This document shows, in pieces, positions 22,522 through 33,478 of a DNA stretch of 64,000 nt. The stretch is from Cenococcum geophilum 1.58 (taxonomy: Eukaryota > Ascomycota > Dothideomycetes > Gloniales > Gloniaceae). Position numbers and translations under genes: made by a program. The DNA is taken from NCBI GenBank assembly GCA_001692895.1, contig KV748177.1, positions 3,634,130 to 3,698,129 of the forward strand, read 5' to 3'. Under the pieces are notes generated by a model that saw nothing but the letters and a program-made list of their open reading frames with translations, had not been told where the DNA came from and ran no database searches. Positions within the stretch are counted from its first letter, which is position 1. Each line of letters starts with the position of its first letter.

Positions 22522-23697
22522 TCTGATCAGAAAATAGACAGAATGCTCCTCGTGCTCGATGTCTCCGAGGTCCGGCTCGTACCCCCAGTCTCCTGAAAAC
22601 GATTCATTGCGTGCCCCATCCTCACCCATACGGTCATCCTGCCGCAGAAGCAATTGCACTCTTGTATCACGCCGTGCGCATTTACATCGAATCCAAAGTC
22701 TAGGAGCAGATCTACAACTCCACTGGAATAAGCACTTCGACTTTTGCAGTGATTTTAGAGTGCCGCTACAAGAGCATTTGTATTATACTCTCCGACCCGG
22801 GCGTGAGGATTAGCACCGCGCCCCAACAGGAGCTTCATCATCATCACATTCTTGCTATACGCTGCAGCAGCTAGCACACTACCATATCTCCCTCCATGCG
22901 CAGTGACATATACTCCATGATCAAGAAGTAGGGTTGCTATTATCTGCACCTTCTGCAGCTCTTCTTTGCGAGTTACCCATGTCCCCTTTATTAAGGCAAT
23001 AAGAGCGTTCTCGTTGCGTTTCCTACCCTGCTGATTCCCATCTGCATTCCAGTCGAGCAGAAGCCGAACCACGTTCGGCTCGTGCGCCGCTGAGGCCGCG
23101 CATAGGGCGTTAGCCTGCCGACCTCCTCGCGCACTCACGTCCGGCCCGCGATCAGGTAGAGTTTGTACTATCCTGAGATTTCCCTCAGCGGCTGCCTCGT
23201 GCGAGCGCGCCCGCGTCTGCTTCGTGGATGCGCCGTCCGTCGTCCTTCTCCTGTCGATACGACTCTGCGGGCGGCACATCCGTGGACTGAAGGGGCAGCT
23301 TCCCCCCTGCTGAAACCTCGCCTTGCTTTCGCTTGCTGGGCCGGTACACGAACAAGTACATTGCGGCGGCTCCTAACGCGATGTCCACAACACTGTCCAT
23401 GAAGCCGCCAATGATGGCCTTGGTGGAGAACAGTGATGAGGAAGAGGATGAGGCGGCTGCGGATTGCGTGCTGCTTTTTGTGGGCGATGCGGTGGCGAAG
23501 AGGTTGGTTGGGGCCGCGGGCAGCGGGAGAGTTGGGCGCCGAAGACGGTCCAGCCCCCATGGGGCGCAGCGAGCGTGGCGCCACCGGAGGGGCTGGAGGA
23601 GGCGGGTTAGCATATCTTCGCGAGTACAAGGGGTCCAGATATATGTATATCTCCAACTGTCGATCAGAAGAAGATGAGGAAGACTCTGTCTATTCAA
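22522..23697 (-). pseudogene. Broken membrane-anchored ankyrin-repeat gene
   Basis: Reading on the minus strand, 23697-23188 gives an N-terminal region with a likely membrane segment (SVVDIALGAAAMYLFVY) and then a basic stretch. The ankyrin part (about 23230-22755) is in a different frame. It contains HEAAAEGNLRIVQTL, VVRLLLDWNADGN, IIATLLLDHGVYVTAHGG and MKLLLGRGANPHAR. A TAA at 22757-22755 ends that ORF, but the same frame continues beyond it with a further ankyrin-like motif VVDLLLDFGFDVNAHG. One frame change plus one in-frame stop, and weak ankyrin consensus, argue for a pseudogene. An unusual intron could explain the frame change. Confidence 0.55.
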
Positions 23698-24858
23698 ACT
23701 ATGAAGAAAAGAAACTTATACGCACGAGGAAGGTATAGGCAACAAAGGTGGGGTACAAGGGGGGTACAGGCAACAGAAACAGTGTGAGTCATAGGGTGAT
23801 AGGCAACTGGAACGGGAACAGGGTAATCGGCAAAATCCGACCTGGGCTCTTGACGAAGCTGTAGTTCTCACCCATGAAAAGGGTCTGGCCTTCAACAAGC
23901 GCGACTAAGAGAGTGGTAAGCTCTCCGTTTAAGTGATACGCGTTGAAAATAGTATGTCTTATCCCGTCCGTCATACATTACACACATATTACTTTTCAAA
24001 CTTTCCAACCAAAAGCTGGGATGGTCTCTCGAGTTCATAAATGGGCCTAAAAATGCTACTGGTAATTGAAGGTGTTGCAAATAGGAAAATATTGACATGC
24101 CCCACATGCGGAGGCATATCACAATTCATATTGGGAGCTTCGTGTGATTGAGGATTCTATGTCCCTAGAAGACAATGCCTTGAGAAAAAGAGCGAGAAGG
24201 CATAGTGGGACAAGGCATTGGTGTATAGAAGGAGTGCGTGAGGTACAGCCGGAACTGTTTTAGGTTGTAAGATTCTGAAACATGTCTGGTAATGCTCTCA
24301 GTACCGATAGGCTGGTTCAACATCAAAGTTCGGAAAGCAGATCAGCGATAAAGTAATCGAGTTGTAGTTGCAGGAAAGGATATAAATCTGCATCTTAATT
24401 GGGCGGCTTACTAACAATCCCGGTCGTGAGGCGCTATTAAGTACTGCTAGGGGCCGACTTTGGATTGGTGAACGTTCTTGGGGCGAGGTTCTAAGGGGAT
24501 CTAAAATAATAGCCTTCCCAAGAAAGCATTGCAAGACTTGACACCTTCTGCATCCTCAAAGACTGCCAAGCAAAAGCGTCGTGATGATTAACATCAGAGC
24601 TCAGGCTACCCAACTGGGTGCTTTGCCAAGCGATCCTCACTTAGAACTCGCTTCCAAAGAAATTAGATACATGGCATCGTGAATTGTTATATTCTGAGCT
24701 ATCACCCGGCTGGCGCTTCCGCTAATGATGTGACGAGAATGTGTGCCAGGGAGACCTGGCGGAGGATGGCTCATTAGGCGTTTGAAACGAATCTTCTTTC
24801 GCCTGTGTGCGATTTAAGCCACACTAAGTGTTTTGCGTGCTGTGAGTACAATATACGT
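23698..24858. other. Intergenic, no supported gene
   Basis: Short minus-strand ORFs (23716-24122) lie upstream of the ankyrin pseudogene. They might be decayed exons, but no motif supports this. Confidence 0.4.
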
Positions 24859-26555
24859 TCAAGATTTCCCGCCCAGCCCACCTTGCTGGAGGAGCACCAT
24901 AAGCTGCTCAGGTGGATACCCGATGAAGACCGGACCATTGAACACCATCTGTGGAGCAGATTTTGGCGCTTCGCCAGCTCCAGTAACGGGTTCAGGTGGG
25001 GGCTGCGCAGTAGGATGGTTAAAATCCTGCAATGGCTCCTCCGGTATGAAGTTTGTCCGATCAGGCTCTACAGGATGAGGTGGTGAACCTACCCGCATCT
25101 TCGTATGATCGAAAGGACAGCCCGTTAGCTTAACAGTAGTATCAGGAGCTGGTTCTTCGATTTTGGATTTCGAAAGCGGAGAAGCTGTCGCAGCAGACTT
25201 AGCCGAGGAGGTGCTGCCAGCCTTAGTGTATTTAGCAGGTACGGTAATACCCCAAGGTCGACTTGGTGATTCGCCGACTCTAATTTCTTTTAGTGGTCGG
25301 TCAAAATGAGGAGCCCTCTCTTCATCCGGGATATGGTCATCATCTTGGTTTTCGCCTGGCTGGTCCTCTTGTAGGCTTACACTAACAGCCTTTGCCCATT
25401 TTTTCACCTTTTCGGTCGATTCTTGCTCGTCTATGGGCTCTTCCACTTCATCGTCTGGTTTCTCTGGGAGCCATGGTTGGTGTTTCATTCCAAGCCCTTG
25501 AATCATGCTGACAAGATTGCCATATTTCGCGTCGAGCTGTCGGATGCTTTCCGCATTGCTTTGGAAACGTTTCACGCAGACCTCATGGCTTCGAGGAATT
25601 TCGTGCTTATGATTCTCAAAGTATTTGGCAACCTCTTCCGGAGAATGTTGGTCGAGGAACCGAATGGGACAGACAGCAGCCGATCCATCAACAGATGCAG
25701 AAGCCGATACAGGATCGTTGCCACAAATTTCGGCACGGATAGGGTCATTGAAAGATGGTCGCTTTAACCTTCTTCCCTTCGGACTCATTCGTGATACCGA
25801 GCTTCGTGGAGTAGCGAGAGGGCTTTGCCTACCGCTACCAGAGAATTTCCTCCCACATGGGGTGGCAAATGGACAGCCAAGCCGGCTAGGAGTCCCTGGA
25901 GTTGTGAAGTCACGCTCCAGGTTTAGAGCTGAGTCAGTATGCGACTTACTACGTACGGATACAGAGGTTTTATCCATGTCCGCCGAGGATCCGCTCCATA
26001 TTTTCACACCAGTATCCTTTGCGGGACCGTTGTGTTTCTCGAATGCTATTCCAGCTTGCCTGATAAGATATGCCCGGGTCCTCCGATCTCCGTCTTCATT
26101 TTGTGAAAGTTGCTCAAGCCAGTCCGGCCTGGTATTCTGCTGGGTGGATGCGGCTTGTTCGAGGTTGTGGAGGAAGCTTAGATGATCCTGAGATATAGTA
26201 TCAGGGGTGAATCGCTTCAGAAGCTCTAGATACTGTTGGCGGACTTAGTTAGCTTAATGCCATAAAACAAAATGGCGAACGTTTAATAAGTAATCGAGAC
26301 ATTCAGAGTCAATTTGAAATATTCTGTCAACGTTGCGAAGCAGCTACAGATCTAGAGCTAAAGATTGTTTCATCATGAAGGAGTAATGTTTCGAAGAGGT
26401 GTTGTAATGCTCACCTGTTGCTTTGCCCATGAAAGTTTGTTCTCCAACTCCCGATGCTGATCAATTAAGACCTGATACTCTTCGGAGAGGGCCGCAAAGC
26501 CATCTGAGAGCTGATCTGCCAACTGAGCAGCGCTAGATTCAGGCTCAATAGCCAT
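24859..26555 (-). CDS. Fungal coiled-coil protein with repeated CP motifs, function unknown
   Basis: Two exons: 26555-26415 and 26232-24859, giving 504 aa. The intron has GTGAGC...CAG ends and phase 0. The N-terminal ~60 residues form a probable coiled coil (LSEEYQVLIDQHRELENKLS and onward). The middle is Ser/Arg/Pro-rich with the Cys-Pro motifs CPFATPC and CPIRFLDQHS. The second leads into SPEEVAKYFENHKHEIPRSHE and VCVKRF, the best conserved-looking block. Later there is CPFDHTKM and a Pro-rich tail. The spaced Cys/His residues could form metal- or heme-binding sites, which is speculation. I do not recognise the family name. It is divergent from the cis-prenyltransferase at 27629. Confidence 0.65.
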
Positions 26556-27628
26556 AGCTTGGATTACGAAGGTGTATGCTTCTTCTGCGCAGGTAGCTGC
26601 TTTAGAAGTTGCCTGGGTTACTTCCAGTCAGTGGAGCAAGATACAGGCCTCCCTACTTCCGGTTACACGAGGTGTCCTGGCCCCGGACAGATGACCGGAC
26701 TCTGGCGAGAAGAGCCAAAGTTTGTTGAGAACAGAAATGTGCTGGCTTCGGATCGGCTTTTCTGTCTCCGCGAAAAGGTCTTACCTCAGCAAGCTCAGAT
26801 CATAGAATCAATTAGCGGATATCGCTAACCTTTTTTGTCAGGGACTTTCGCAAGGTTTGTTAAGCGATAACGACTTATTTTATATGTAGAGCAGTTACCT
26901 TTTTAACGAAATTAATCCGTAGAACTAGCTCCATAATTGATCGACTTTTGGGCTTTATATATGCACCCGTTGTGATATCGTTGCGATATCTATTGCGACA
27001 TTATGGCTAAAATTGTAGTTCTCAATAACGGAATCTTTTTTGGCGAAAATGACCTTGACTCTAGGGGGTTGTAGGCTAATATAGACTAGATATTTATAAA
27101 ATATTAGGTTGTCTCTCTAATCGATGAACTTTTAGTAGTATTTTAAGCCGTTGTGGTTAAGAAATTTTAACTGCGAATATAAGGAACATCATAAAAAGCG
27201 TTGAATTTGCTTATAACTGTTGCGGAAAAGTCTCAGACGTGATTCCAGTGGTGCAGCACAAACGTAGTTAGCCAGCTCGCGGACCGATTGAAAGTCCGCA
27301 CCAACGGAATCACGTCTGAGCTTGCTGAGGTAAGAGAAAAAAGCTGGAAGCTTCAGCCGGTTCCTGGTTTCGCGTCAGCGGCAAGCGCCGCTTAGCCTCC
27401 TGTTTAAGGTACAGCTGGGCATTTGTACAAGTTACGTACACATGTCAAAGCACATCTCAACCTCGAACCACACAACACCAGCCCATGTAGGACGGTAACA
27501 GGCGTGCGGGGGCTTAATTCTACTCTCATTACCCCGTAAGACTATAAACTCCATTCCATGCTCCTCGAACTCGTCCACTTTCAACACCAAATCTACCTGA
27601 CATCGACTCCTTCAACAGCATATTCGGC
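26556..27628. other. Divergent intergenic region, AT-rich, with a foldback structure
   Basis: Shared upstream region of the CP-motif gene and the cis-prenyltransferase gene. From about 26830 to 27200 it is strongly AT-rich. It holds the foldback at 27232-27320. No ORF is supported. Confidence 0.5.
27232..27320. repeat. 89-bp foldback / possible structured RNA or mini-MITE
   Basis: A perfect 15-bp inverted repeat CTCAGACGTGATTCC (27232-27246) and GGAATCACGTCTGAG (27306-27320). The stem continues after a 2-nt internal loop with TGGTGC/GCACCA. An inner hairpin GGAC/GTCC lies at 27281-27297. No target duplication is evident. Confidence 0.7.
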
Positions 27629-28836
27629 ATGTCAGACTCCTTCCACAATTCTAAGATACGGAAATGGTTTGCTTCATCACCTCCAGTCACATGGGGGATG
27701 CGCCAACTTCGAGAACTCCTGATTGGAGCTTTACGCCAAGGGCCGATCCCGCAACACGTTGCATTTGTGATGGACGGAAATAGGCGGTTTGCGCGGAGCC
27801 ACAAGATTGAGACTGTTGAAGGCCATAATCTGGGGTTTGAAGCTCTTGCTCGTGTATGTATCCTCTGCAATAGAGGCATCATTTTGCTTTTATACCATAA
27901 ACACTTGTACTGACTGTCAATACTAGATTCTTGAAGTTTGCTATAAGTCCGGTGTAAAAGTTGTGACTATCTATGCTTTTAGTATCGAAAACTTTAAACG
28001 CTCAAAATACGAGGTGGACGCTCTAATGGAGATGGCAAAAACAAAACTGGGTCAATTGGCCCAACACGGAGCTTTACTTGATCGCTATGGTGCGGCAATT
28101 CGAATTCTCGGCCAGCGTGACCTCGTCAAACCAGACGTGTTGGAAGCAATAGATAAAGCTGTTCTGTTAACTCAAGGGAACAAGAGGTAGGACAGATACG
28201 TCTTCTTCATAACCGGTCGGAACTAATAACAGGCTCCCTAGAGCTATTCTCAATGTGTGCTTCCCCTACACATCACGGGACGAGATTACCACGGCGGTTA
28301 GGAACACTGTTATAGCATACAGCAAACCTCACCCACCACCACTAAAACGGCCCTTCTCCGAGACTCATATAACGCGTAATATTCGCGCACAACAACTCAG
28401 CACAGTTCCCGAGGACGTCCCTTCCCAAAACCCGGATTCTCGCTCAGCATCTCCTTCATCATCTAAAGAGTTCAACCCTTCAGATATCGAACATTCCTCA
28501 ACAGCTTCGACACTCATGAACCAGTCTGATAAAAGTGAAGCTCCACCCGCAGTGACGTATCCGGATCCGGAAAACATAACTGCCGCGACTTTGACGTCGA
28601 ACATGTTCACTAATGATGCGCCGCCATTAGACTTACTGGTTCGTACCTCGGGAGTCGAACGACTGAGTGATTTTATGCTCTGGCAGTGCCATCAGCACAC
28701 CTCTATTGTTTTTCTTAATTGCTTGTGGCCTGAATTCGATCTCTGGCACTTTCTGCCAGTGCTAGTGGAGTGGCAATGGCAAAGAAAGAAACTCGAGGAG
28801 CGAGAACGAGGTCGATTGAGGTACAAATTGGATTGA
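27629..28836 (+). CDS. cis-prenyltransferase (dehydrodolichyl diphosphate synthase, RER2/SRT1-like)
   Basis: Three exons: 27629-27853, 27927-28186 and 28233-28836, giving 362 aa. Introns of 73 and 46 bp have GTATGT/TAG and GTAGGA/CAG ends. The enzyme extends farnesyl or geranylgeranyl diphosphate with isopentenyl diphosphate to make the long polyprenyl chain of dolichol, at the ER. Signature motifs are HVAFVMDGNRRFAR (catalytic Asp region), HNLGFEAL, VTIYAFSIENFKR, AILNVCFPYTSRDE and LLVRTSGVERLSDFMLWQ. A low-complexity insert of ~110 residues separates the last two blocks, and the protein is longer than yeast Rer2 for this reason. The C-terminus is basic. Which paralogue (RER2 or SRT1) cannot be decided here. 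Confidence 0.9.
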
Positions 28837-29388
28837 GAAAGCAACAATAAAACACCACGAACTTCAGGCGTACTCAGCCGTAAAAATGCAAGAAAATAGG
28901 AAAGGCATGCATGGAACTTTAGGGCAGTAGATTCTTTGCAGTGATACCCAGCCGCAATTGTAGCGACCAGCTGATAGATGGGTGCATTCTTCAATTCATA
29001 GAGATTCGGGCATTTCAGCTTCAGAATCACAAAATATCATTGGTTTTATGAAAGAACTAGGGTTCTGCAAACGGCGAATGAGGTGCTTCAGTCTTTATCT
29101 TCACCCTCACCCCCACATGGGTTTTCAGCCTGGCGTATGCCAAGAGACCTGAACCCCTTCAACGTCGTCTGACAAACTTATGATGTTTCTTTTCTTTTCT
29201 AATCATGATAGCTGCCCCGTTATTGATAAGCTTAAGTATTCTCCTGTGCATTTGGTATCTCCAAGAAAAAAAGGCTTATGGCTGCAAACACTCGACGTAT
29301 TTTCCGTCAGAAGCCACTGTGAATTGGCCGTTACGTCGCCGAAGATACTCAACACTCTACTTCCTCGGCTGAATTAGCATTTACCGAA
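28837..29388. other. Intergenic, nothing recognised
   Basis: 3' flank of the cis-prenyltransferase and 5' flank of the next gene. No supported ORF. Confidence 0.4.
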
Positions 29389-30442
29389 ATGGCGCCAACA
29401 TTTCTCACTCTCCCACCTGAGCTACGTGAGATGATTTACGAGTGCCTTTTTAGCTCAATCACCATTCGTCACGGACTTGGCTATAACAAAAAAACATCAA
29501 ATCGCACAGCCATTCTTCGCACGTGCCGTCAAATCCAGGATGAAGCACAACCTTTTCTAGCAGCAAATGTACAGGTCCAGTTTCGCAGCACAGAAGTAAT
29601 GCTAGATACTTTGATGAACCTAGGCTCCACCATAATCAGCAAGCTCCGCCATATCCATGTTAAGGCATTTCCATTCCCGCTGTACGCCAGTGGGACCATT
29701 AGATATTACACGACATACCACTTTAGTAATGCATTGGCTTTGCTTCCGGGGCTTAAGCTGGATCGCCTTGTGGTTGAGGATTGCTTTCATGACTCAGGGG
29801 CAAACGATGGTTGGGGTGATATTGGGACCTACTACGACATTGAGTCCCTTCTGGAGAGTGACGGTTGGAAAGAGTTGCACTATGTTTCTCCTACGACTGA
29901 ATTCATGACTTCTTCTATGGACCATCAACGTTTGAGGGTCGCACAGCCTGCGGGGTGGAATGAACTACTCCAGAAGCGCGACGGAGAGTACTCTGGGGCC
30001 AGAGTGACAATGCACCTGGCCAAAGAAGCCGAAAGGACTGGAATGACTGAAGATATAGAGCAATGCACTCCATGGTCCGCAATTCCTGGCCATGAGCTCA
30101 AGGAGGCAGCTAGGATTATATCCGAAAAACAAGTAAATAGGGAGGTACGGATTGTTGCTCGACGAGGGAGAAAAGCTCCGTACGCTCAAGATGGTAGTAA
30201 GATTGACCAGTGTATTGAGAATGTATTTAAGACAAACTCGTGGGAGGAAGTCAAGCAAAAAGGTCTATACATACCGGGTGAGGATGATCCGTGTAGCCAT
30301 CTCTAAAGAAACTGGGTATGCATTGCTGACACTTGCTACTCTAGACTGGCTGCCTTATTACTACGATTCCGTAGATCGTGCTGGGTGGATTTATGGTGGA
30401 TGGAGTAGGAGATTCCAACTGGCCTTGGCAGCGATGCAGTGA
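29389..30442 (+). CDS. F-box-like fungal protein of unknown function
   Basis: Two exons: 29389-30277 and 30345-30442, giving 328 aa. The 67-bp intron has GTGAGG...TAG ends and a CTGAC branch point. Splicing replaces an immediate stop with a coherent C-terminus (DWLPYYYDSVDRAGW). The N-terminus FLTLPPELREMIYECLF and the following TAILRTCRQIQDEAQPFL match the LPxELRxxIYExL plus LRTCRQIxxEA pattern of a very large fungus-specific family related to F-box proteins. These are often expanded and lineage-specific, with unknown targets. A link to SCF ubiquitin ligases is inference only. Confidence 0.75.
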
Positions 30443-31032
30443 CATCTGATTTTTGCTGTAGAATAACGGGAAGGTATTCATGTATCGCCTTCGTACAATT
30501 CTTCTGATTTCGTGGAGGGGCAAACGGCACATTCTAACGGCTGTTTCATTATCTTTGTATTTATGTTAACGATAGCTAAATGTTTGAATCGATATTGTAA
30601 GATTATCCAATAGGCACACGCCTAATTTATACTGAAACCTTAGACCACTGTTTACGTATCACTCAATATACACCAAGGCTGTTTCGTTCAAAAATATCCA
30701 TATCCTGGACGTTGATCCACCACTTTAAGGTGTAGTACATATCCCTTATTACAATGATTCGGGTCCCCGGGTTATCGATAAGAACCAACCAATTAGCTGA
30801 ATTCGATGTCCGTACTCAGGAATCTGGGCAACGACCAGGGCTTAAGGCGGGGTTTTTTCCACTCTAATTCTGCTGAGCGTTATACTAAGTAGGCTGAACA
30901 AGGTCTATAATCTAGTACGGTTGGAAGACATAGTAGTGGTGTAATCGCGTTATTTTGATTCTGGTGTTCGCGCACGGACCACCTACAAACATATAGGGCA
31001 TTATTCAGCCCGTTAAATGCCCACATTGTATC
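30443..31032. other. Intergenic with repeat remnant
   Basis: AT-rich. It holds the second copy of the dispersed repeat (30739-30798, minus orientation). A TGTTAACG at about 30564 could be an old LTR end, but no matching partner or target duplication was found. Confidence 0.4.
30739..30798 (-). repeat. Dispersed repeat, copy 2 (TTATCGATAA core)
   Basis: The reverse complement matches 1359-1418 at 43 of 60 positions. The TTATCGATAA core also occurs in the MITE at 32431-32558, in a loosely similar context. Confidence 0.5.
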
Positions 31033-32870
31033 TTGGAGTCTACGATAGTGACGGAACCTTCATTCTTCCCACTGACCATGTCACTTTCCGCACTAAGAAG
31101 GATCTCTAAATGTGCCGGCTGTACGTCTTATGATGTTCAAATTCTAAAAATGTTCGTGCAACGAAACGGCTGGTTTCTCCTGGTCGGGATATCATGTTTT
31201 GTCACATCCGTCCTCTTTCTCCTCGCGTATCAGCATGCAAGCCCTTCGAGATATTTTATTTCGGGGTTTAAGCATAGCTTCTTGAAGGCGGAAGAGGCTC
31301 TAGATGATGCGCTCAACTAAACGCTTGGCGTATGGCTTCTGCTTCTTATTTCCATGCGACTTTCATTCTTCCCGTCCATTCGATATGTCCTCTGCCTCCA
31401 TGAAAACATCTTTGCCCTAGGATTGGTGTATAAATACTTATGTGTGCAGTTTCAAAATATACTTGTCATAAACCTTCCTTCACGAACAGACCGCCGTGAT
31501 GCCATGAGTCTTTCCGCTGTAGTGAGTAACCTGCAGTTAAATTGGATTGACGGTGTTTCCGGTGACGATGTCCTGGAGAAAGCGCTACCACCTGGAGACC
31601 ATAAATTCATCTCGCCCGGCAGTAAAGGTAGCTGGCGAGCTCATATGAATGCCCTTCAAGCGTCAGTACTTCCCGGACTCAAAAACCTGCCTTTATAACG
31701 ATAACATCTGGCATATCGAAACTAACATTACACAGCATCGTCAAGCAAAGCCTCACCACAGCTCTCATTCTTGGGGATGACGTAGACTGGGATACACGCC
31801 TAAAGTCCTAACTCCGGACCTTCGCGCTTGCCTCTCGCGGTCTGCAGGCCCTCCTCTCGAATGCGAGCTCCCATCCTGACGTAACTCCCGATTTTGCTGG
31901 ATTGGATGAGCGAGATGCCGCTCGCCGTTCCTCAGTTCCCTTCTCTTCCGTTCCTTCTATTGAACACCTAACAAGCTTATTGTATGGTTCGGACTGGGAC
32001 ATTCTCTGGCTAGGGCATTGTGGGGCTCACTTTCCTCCCCTTCACCCTCCCATCCCGATCGCGTAACCATTCCCGATGACATTACAGTGCCAGAACCTCA
32101 GCACCTTAAACCACATCCATTGTCTGCAATAGATGACCTTGCGACCTCTATCCTCTGCACACGCGAGTCGTGCATCGCGCGAATGGCACGACCTGCAGCG
32201 TGGCATACCCACTCGCAGAGGGGTGCAAGGAAACTGCTGTACGAATTCGGGGTCAGAGAGTTGTCCAGGGGATATGATTTCATGTTGAGTGACTGGTGCG
32301 ACGGCCTGATGTTCGGCTTTCGGGACCTGCAAGACCCGGAGAGTCCAGAAGATTCAGAGGATCTAGGGGCTACCGTGAGGGTTTTGCAAGCAGCTTAAAT
32401 GACAGGAAACAGGCCGATTTGTATAACTATCCCTTAACCCGCTTGCGTGCATCGCTAAATCGCGACTAGAATTAATTGGGCATTAGTATCTCGTGCAGCT
32501 TACTTGATTGGCTAATCCGTTATCGATAACAGATGCACGCAAGGCAGCGGGTTAGGTGATACAACCTCCGCTGTTCAGCTATCATTTCCTAGCCAAGGCT
32601 AGCAGCGATATTTCAGGGCATGGAGGGGATCACGTGGCGGTTGTAGAGACTAAGTATGTGAAGTGGAGCGTGAGGATGAATTTGGGGAGGCTAATAAGGG
32701 GAGAAAAGATTGTAGACTGGTGGCCGGATACTGATGGAGGGGAGATGTGGGAGGTTGAGCCTCGGATAGTTGAGAAAGTTGAGCCCAGAATTAGACTAAC
32801 TAGTTACCTCACTAACATGATTCGCATATTAAAGAGGAAGGCACTGCAGTCAGAATATAAACACTATTAA
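31033..32870 (+). pseudogene. Glycosyltransferase family 25 pseudogene, interrupted by a MITE
   Basis: Pieces of a GT25 (LPS-type) glycosyltransferase run in order. They are an N-terminal membrane anchor (GWFLLVGISCFVTSVLFLLA), ILVINLPSRTDRRD, SKGSWRAHMNALQ, ALILGDDVDWD (E of the usual EDD is Gly), a DWDILWLGHCG block, SQRGARKLLYEFG, DWCDG, and finally IQPPLFSYH with a C-terminal TKYVKWSVRMNLGRLIRGE. At least two introns can still be recognised (about 31333-31449 and after 31688). Lesions are: in-frame TAA at 31318-31320, TAA at 31809-31811 where the surrounding motif suggests Gln, a frame change near 32036-32042, two more around 32160 and 32210, TAA near 32396, and the 128-bp element at 32431. 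It cannot encode a functional enzyme as it stands. Confidence 0.8.
32431..32558. mobile_element. 128-bp MITE inserted in the GT25 pseudogene
   Basis: Terminal inverted repeats: CCCTTAACCCGC then TTGCGTGCATC at the left (32431-32453), and their reverse complement at the right (32532-32558) with a 4-bp insertion and small end differences. The flanking dinucleotide AT is duplicated (32429-32430 and 32559-32560). Removing the element and one AT joins codons for CIT and IQPPLF, the expected GT25 motif. The inside contains TTATCGATAA. There is no coding capacity. A two-base target duplication suggests a Tc1/mariner-like source, which is inference. Confidence 0.8.
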
Positions 32871-33478
32871 TGAAAGGAATTTAACATATTTGATGAACGA
32901 TCGTTATCTCTATTGGTTGAAGGTGCGGTTTTCATGGCCGCGGCTAAATGAGAAACACGGCGCACCATGTTGAAATCCGGTGTGATGGTTTGAGTCGCGG
33001 CTGCATGTCCACGCGTTATGTATCTACTTATAATTCCAAGTTTATTGATGGCTGGATAAATGCGGCCCCGACGGAATCGGATTGTTTTGTTCAGAAAATT
33101 GGTTGCACGATGATCTGCGTATACAGAGAAGCCGTCGACCCTGCTTCAGCGCACCTTGATCCTTCCCGAGTTGGCCATTGACAATTGCCTTGTGCACCTA
33201 CATAGTGCTGGTGTTGATGCGCTTGTTCGGCCAGGTGGTGCTGAATTGCTGCAGGTCCCGGATTACCCCACATGAGCGCGCAACCCTTTTCAATTATCGC
33301 CAAGCTGCATCTTCTACTTTGCTCCATCCCGCAGCGTGCACAATCCTTCTGGAGGCTGTGCGAGCTTGGCTTCAGCTTTGTCGTGCTGCTGCGTCTGTCT
33401 TTCGCTTTCTCTTCACTTTTATCGCCTCTCCCCGTTATCTTATTCATGAGGTAGCTCATCCGCATTGCAGCAATCATC
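32871..33478. other. Intergenic, promoter side of carboxypeptidase gene
   Basis: The ORFs at 32948-33181 and 33178-33729 overlap the 5' region and the first intron of the next gene and have no recognised motif. Confidence 0.4.

Noticed and set aside
30564..30900. TGTTAACG...CTGAACA considered as a solo LTR
   Set aside because: The flanking 5 bases differ, no second LTR or internal region is present, and the ends match only over four bases.
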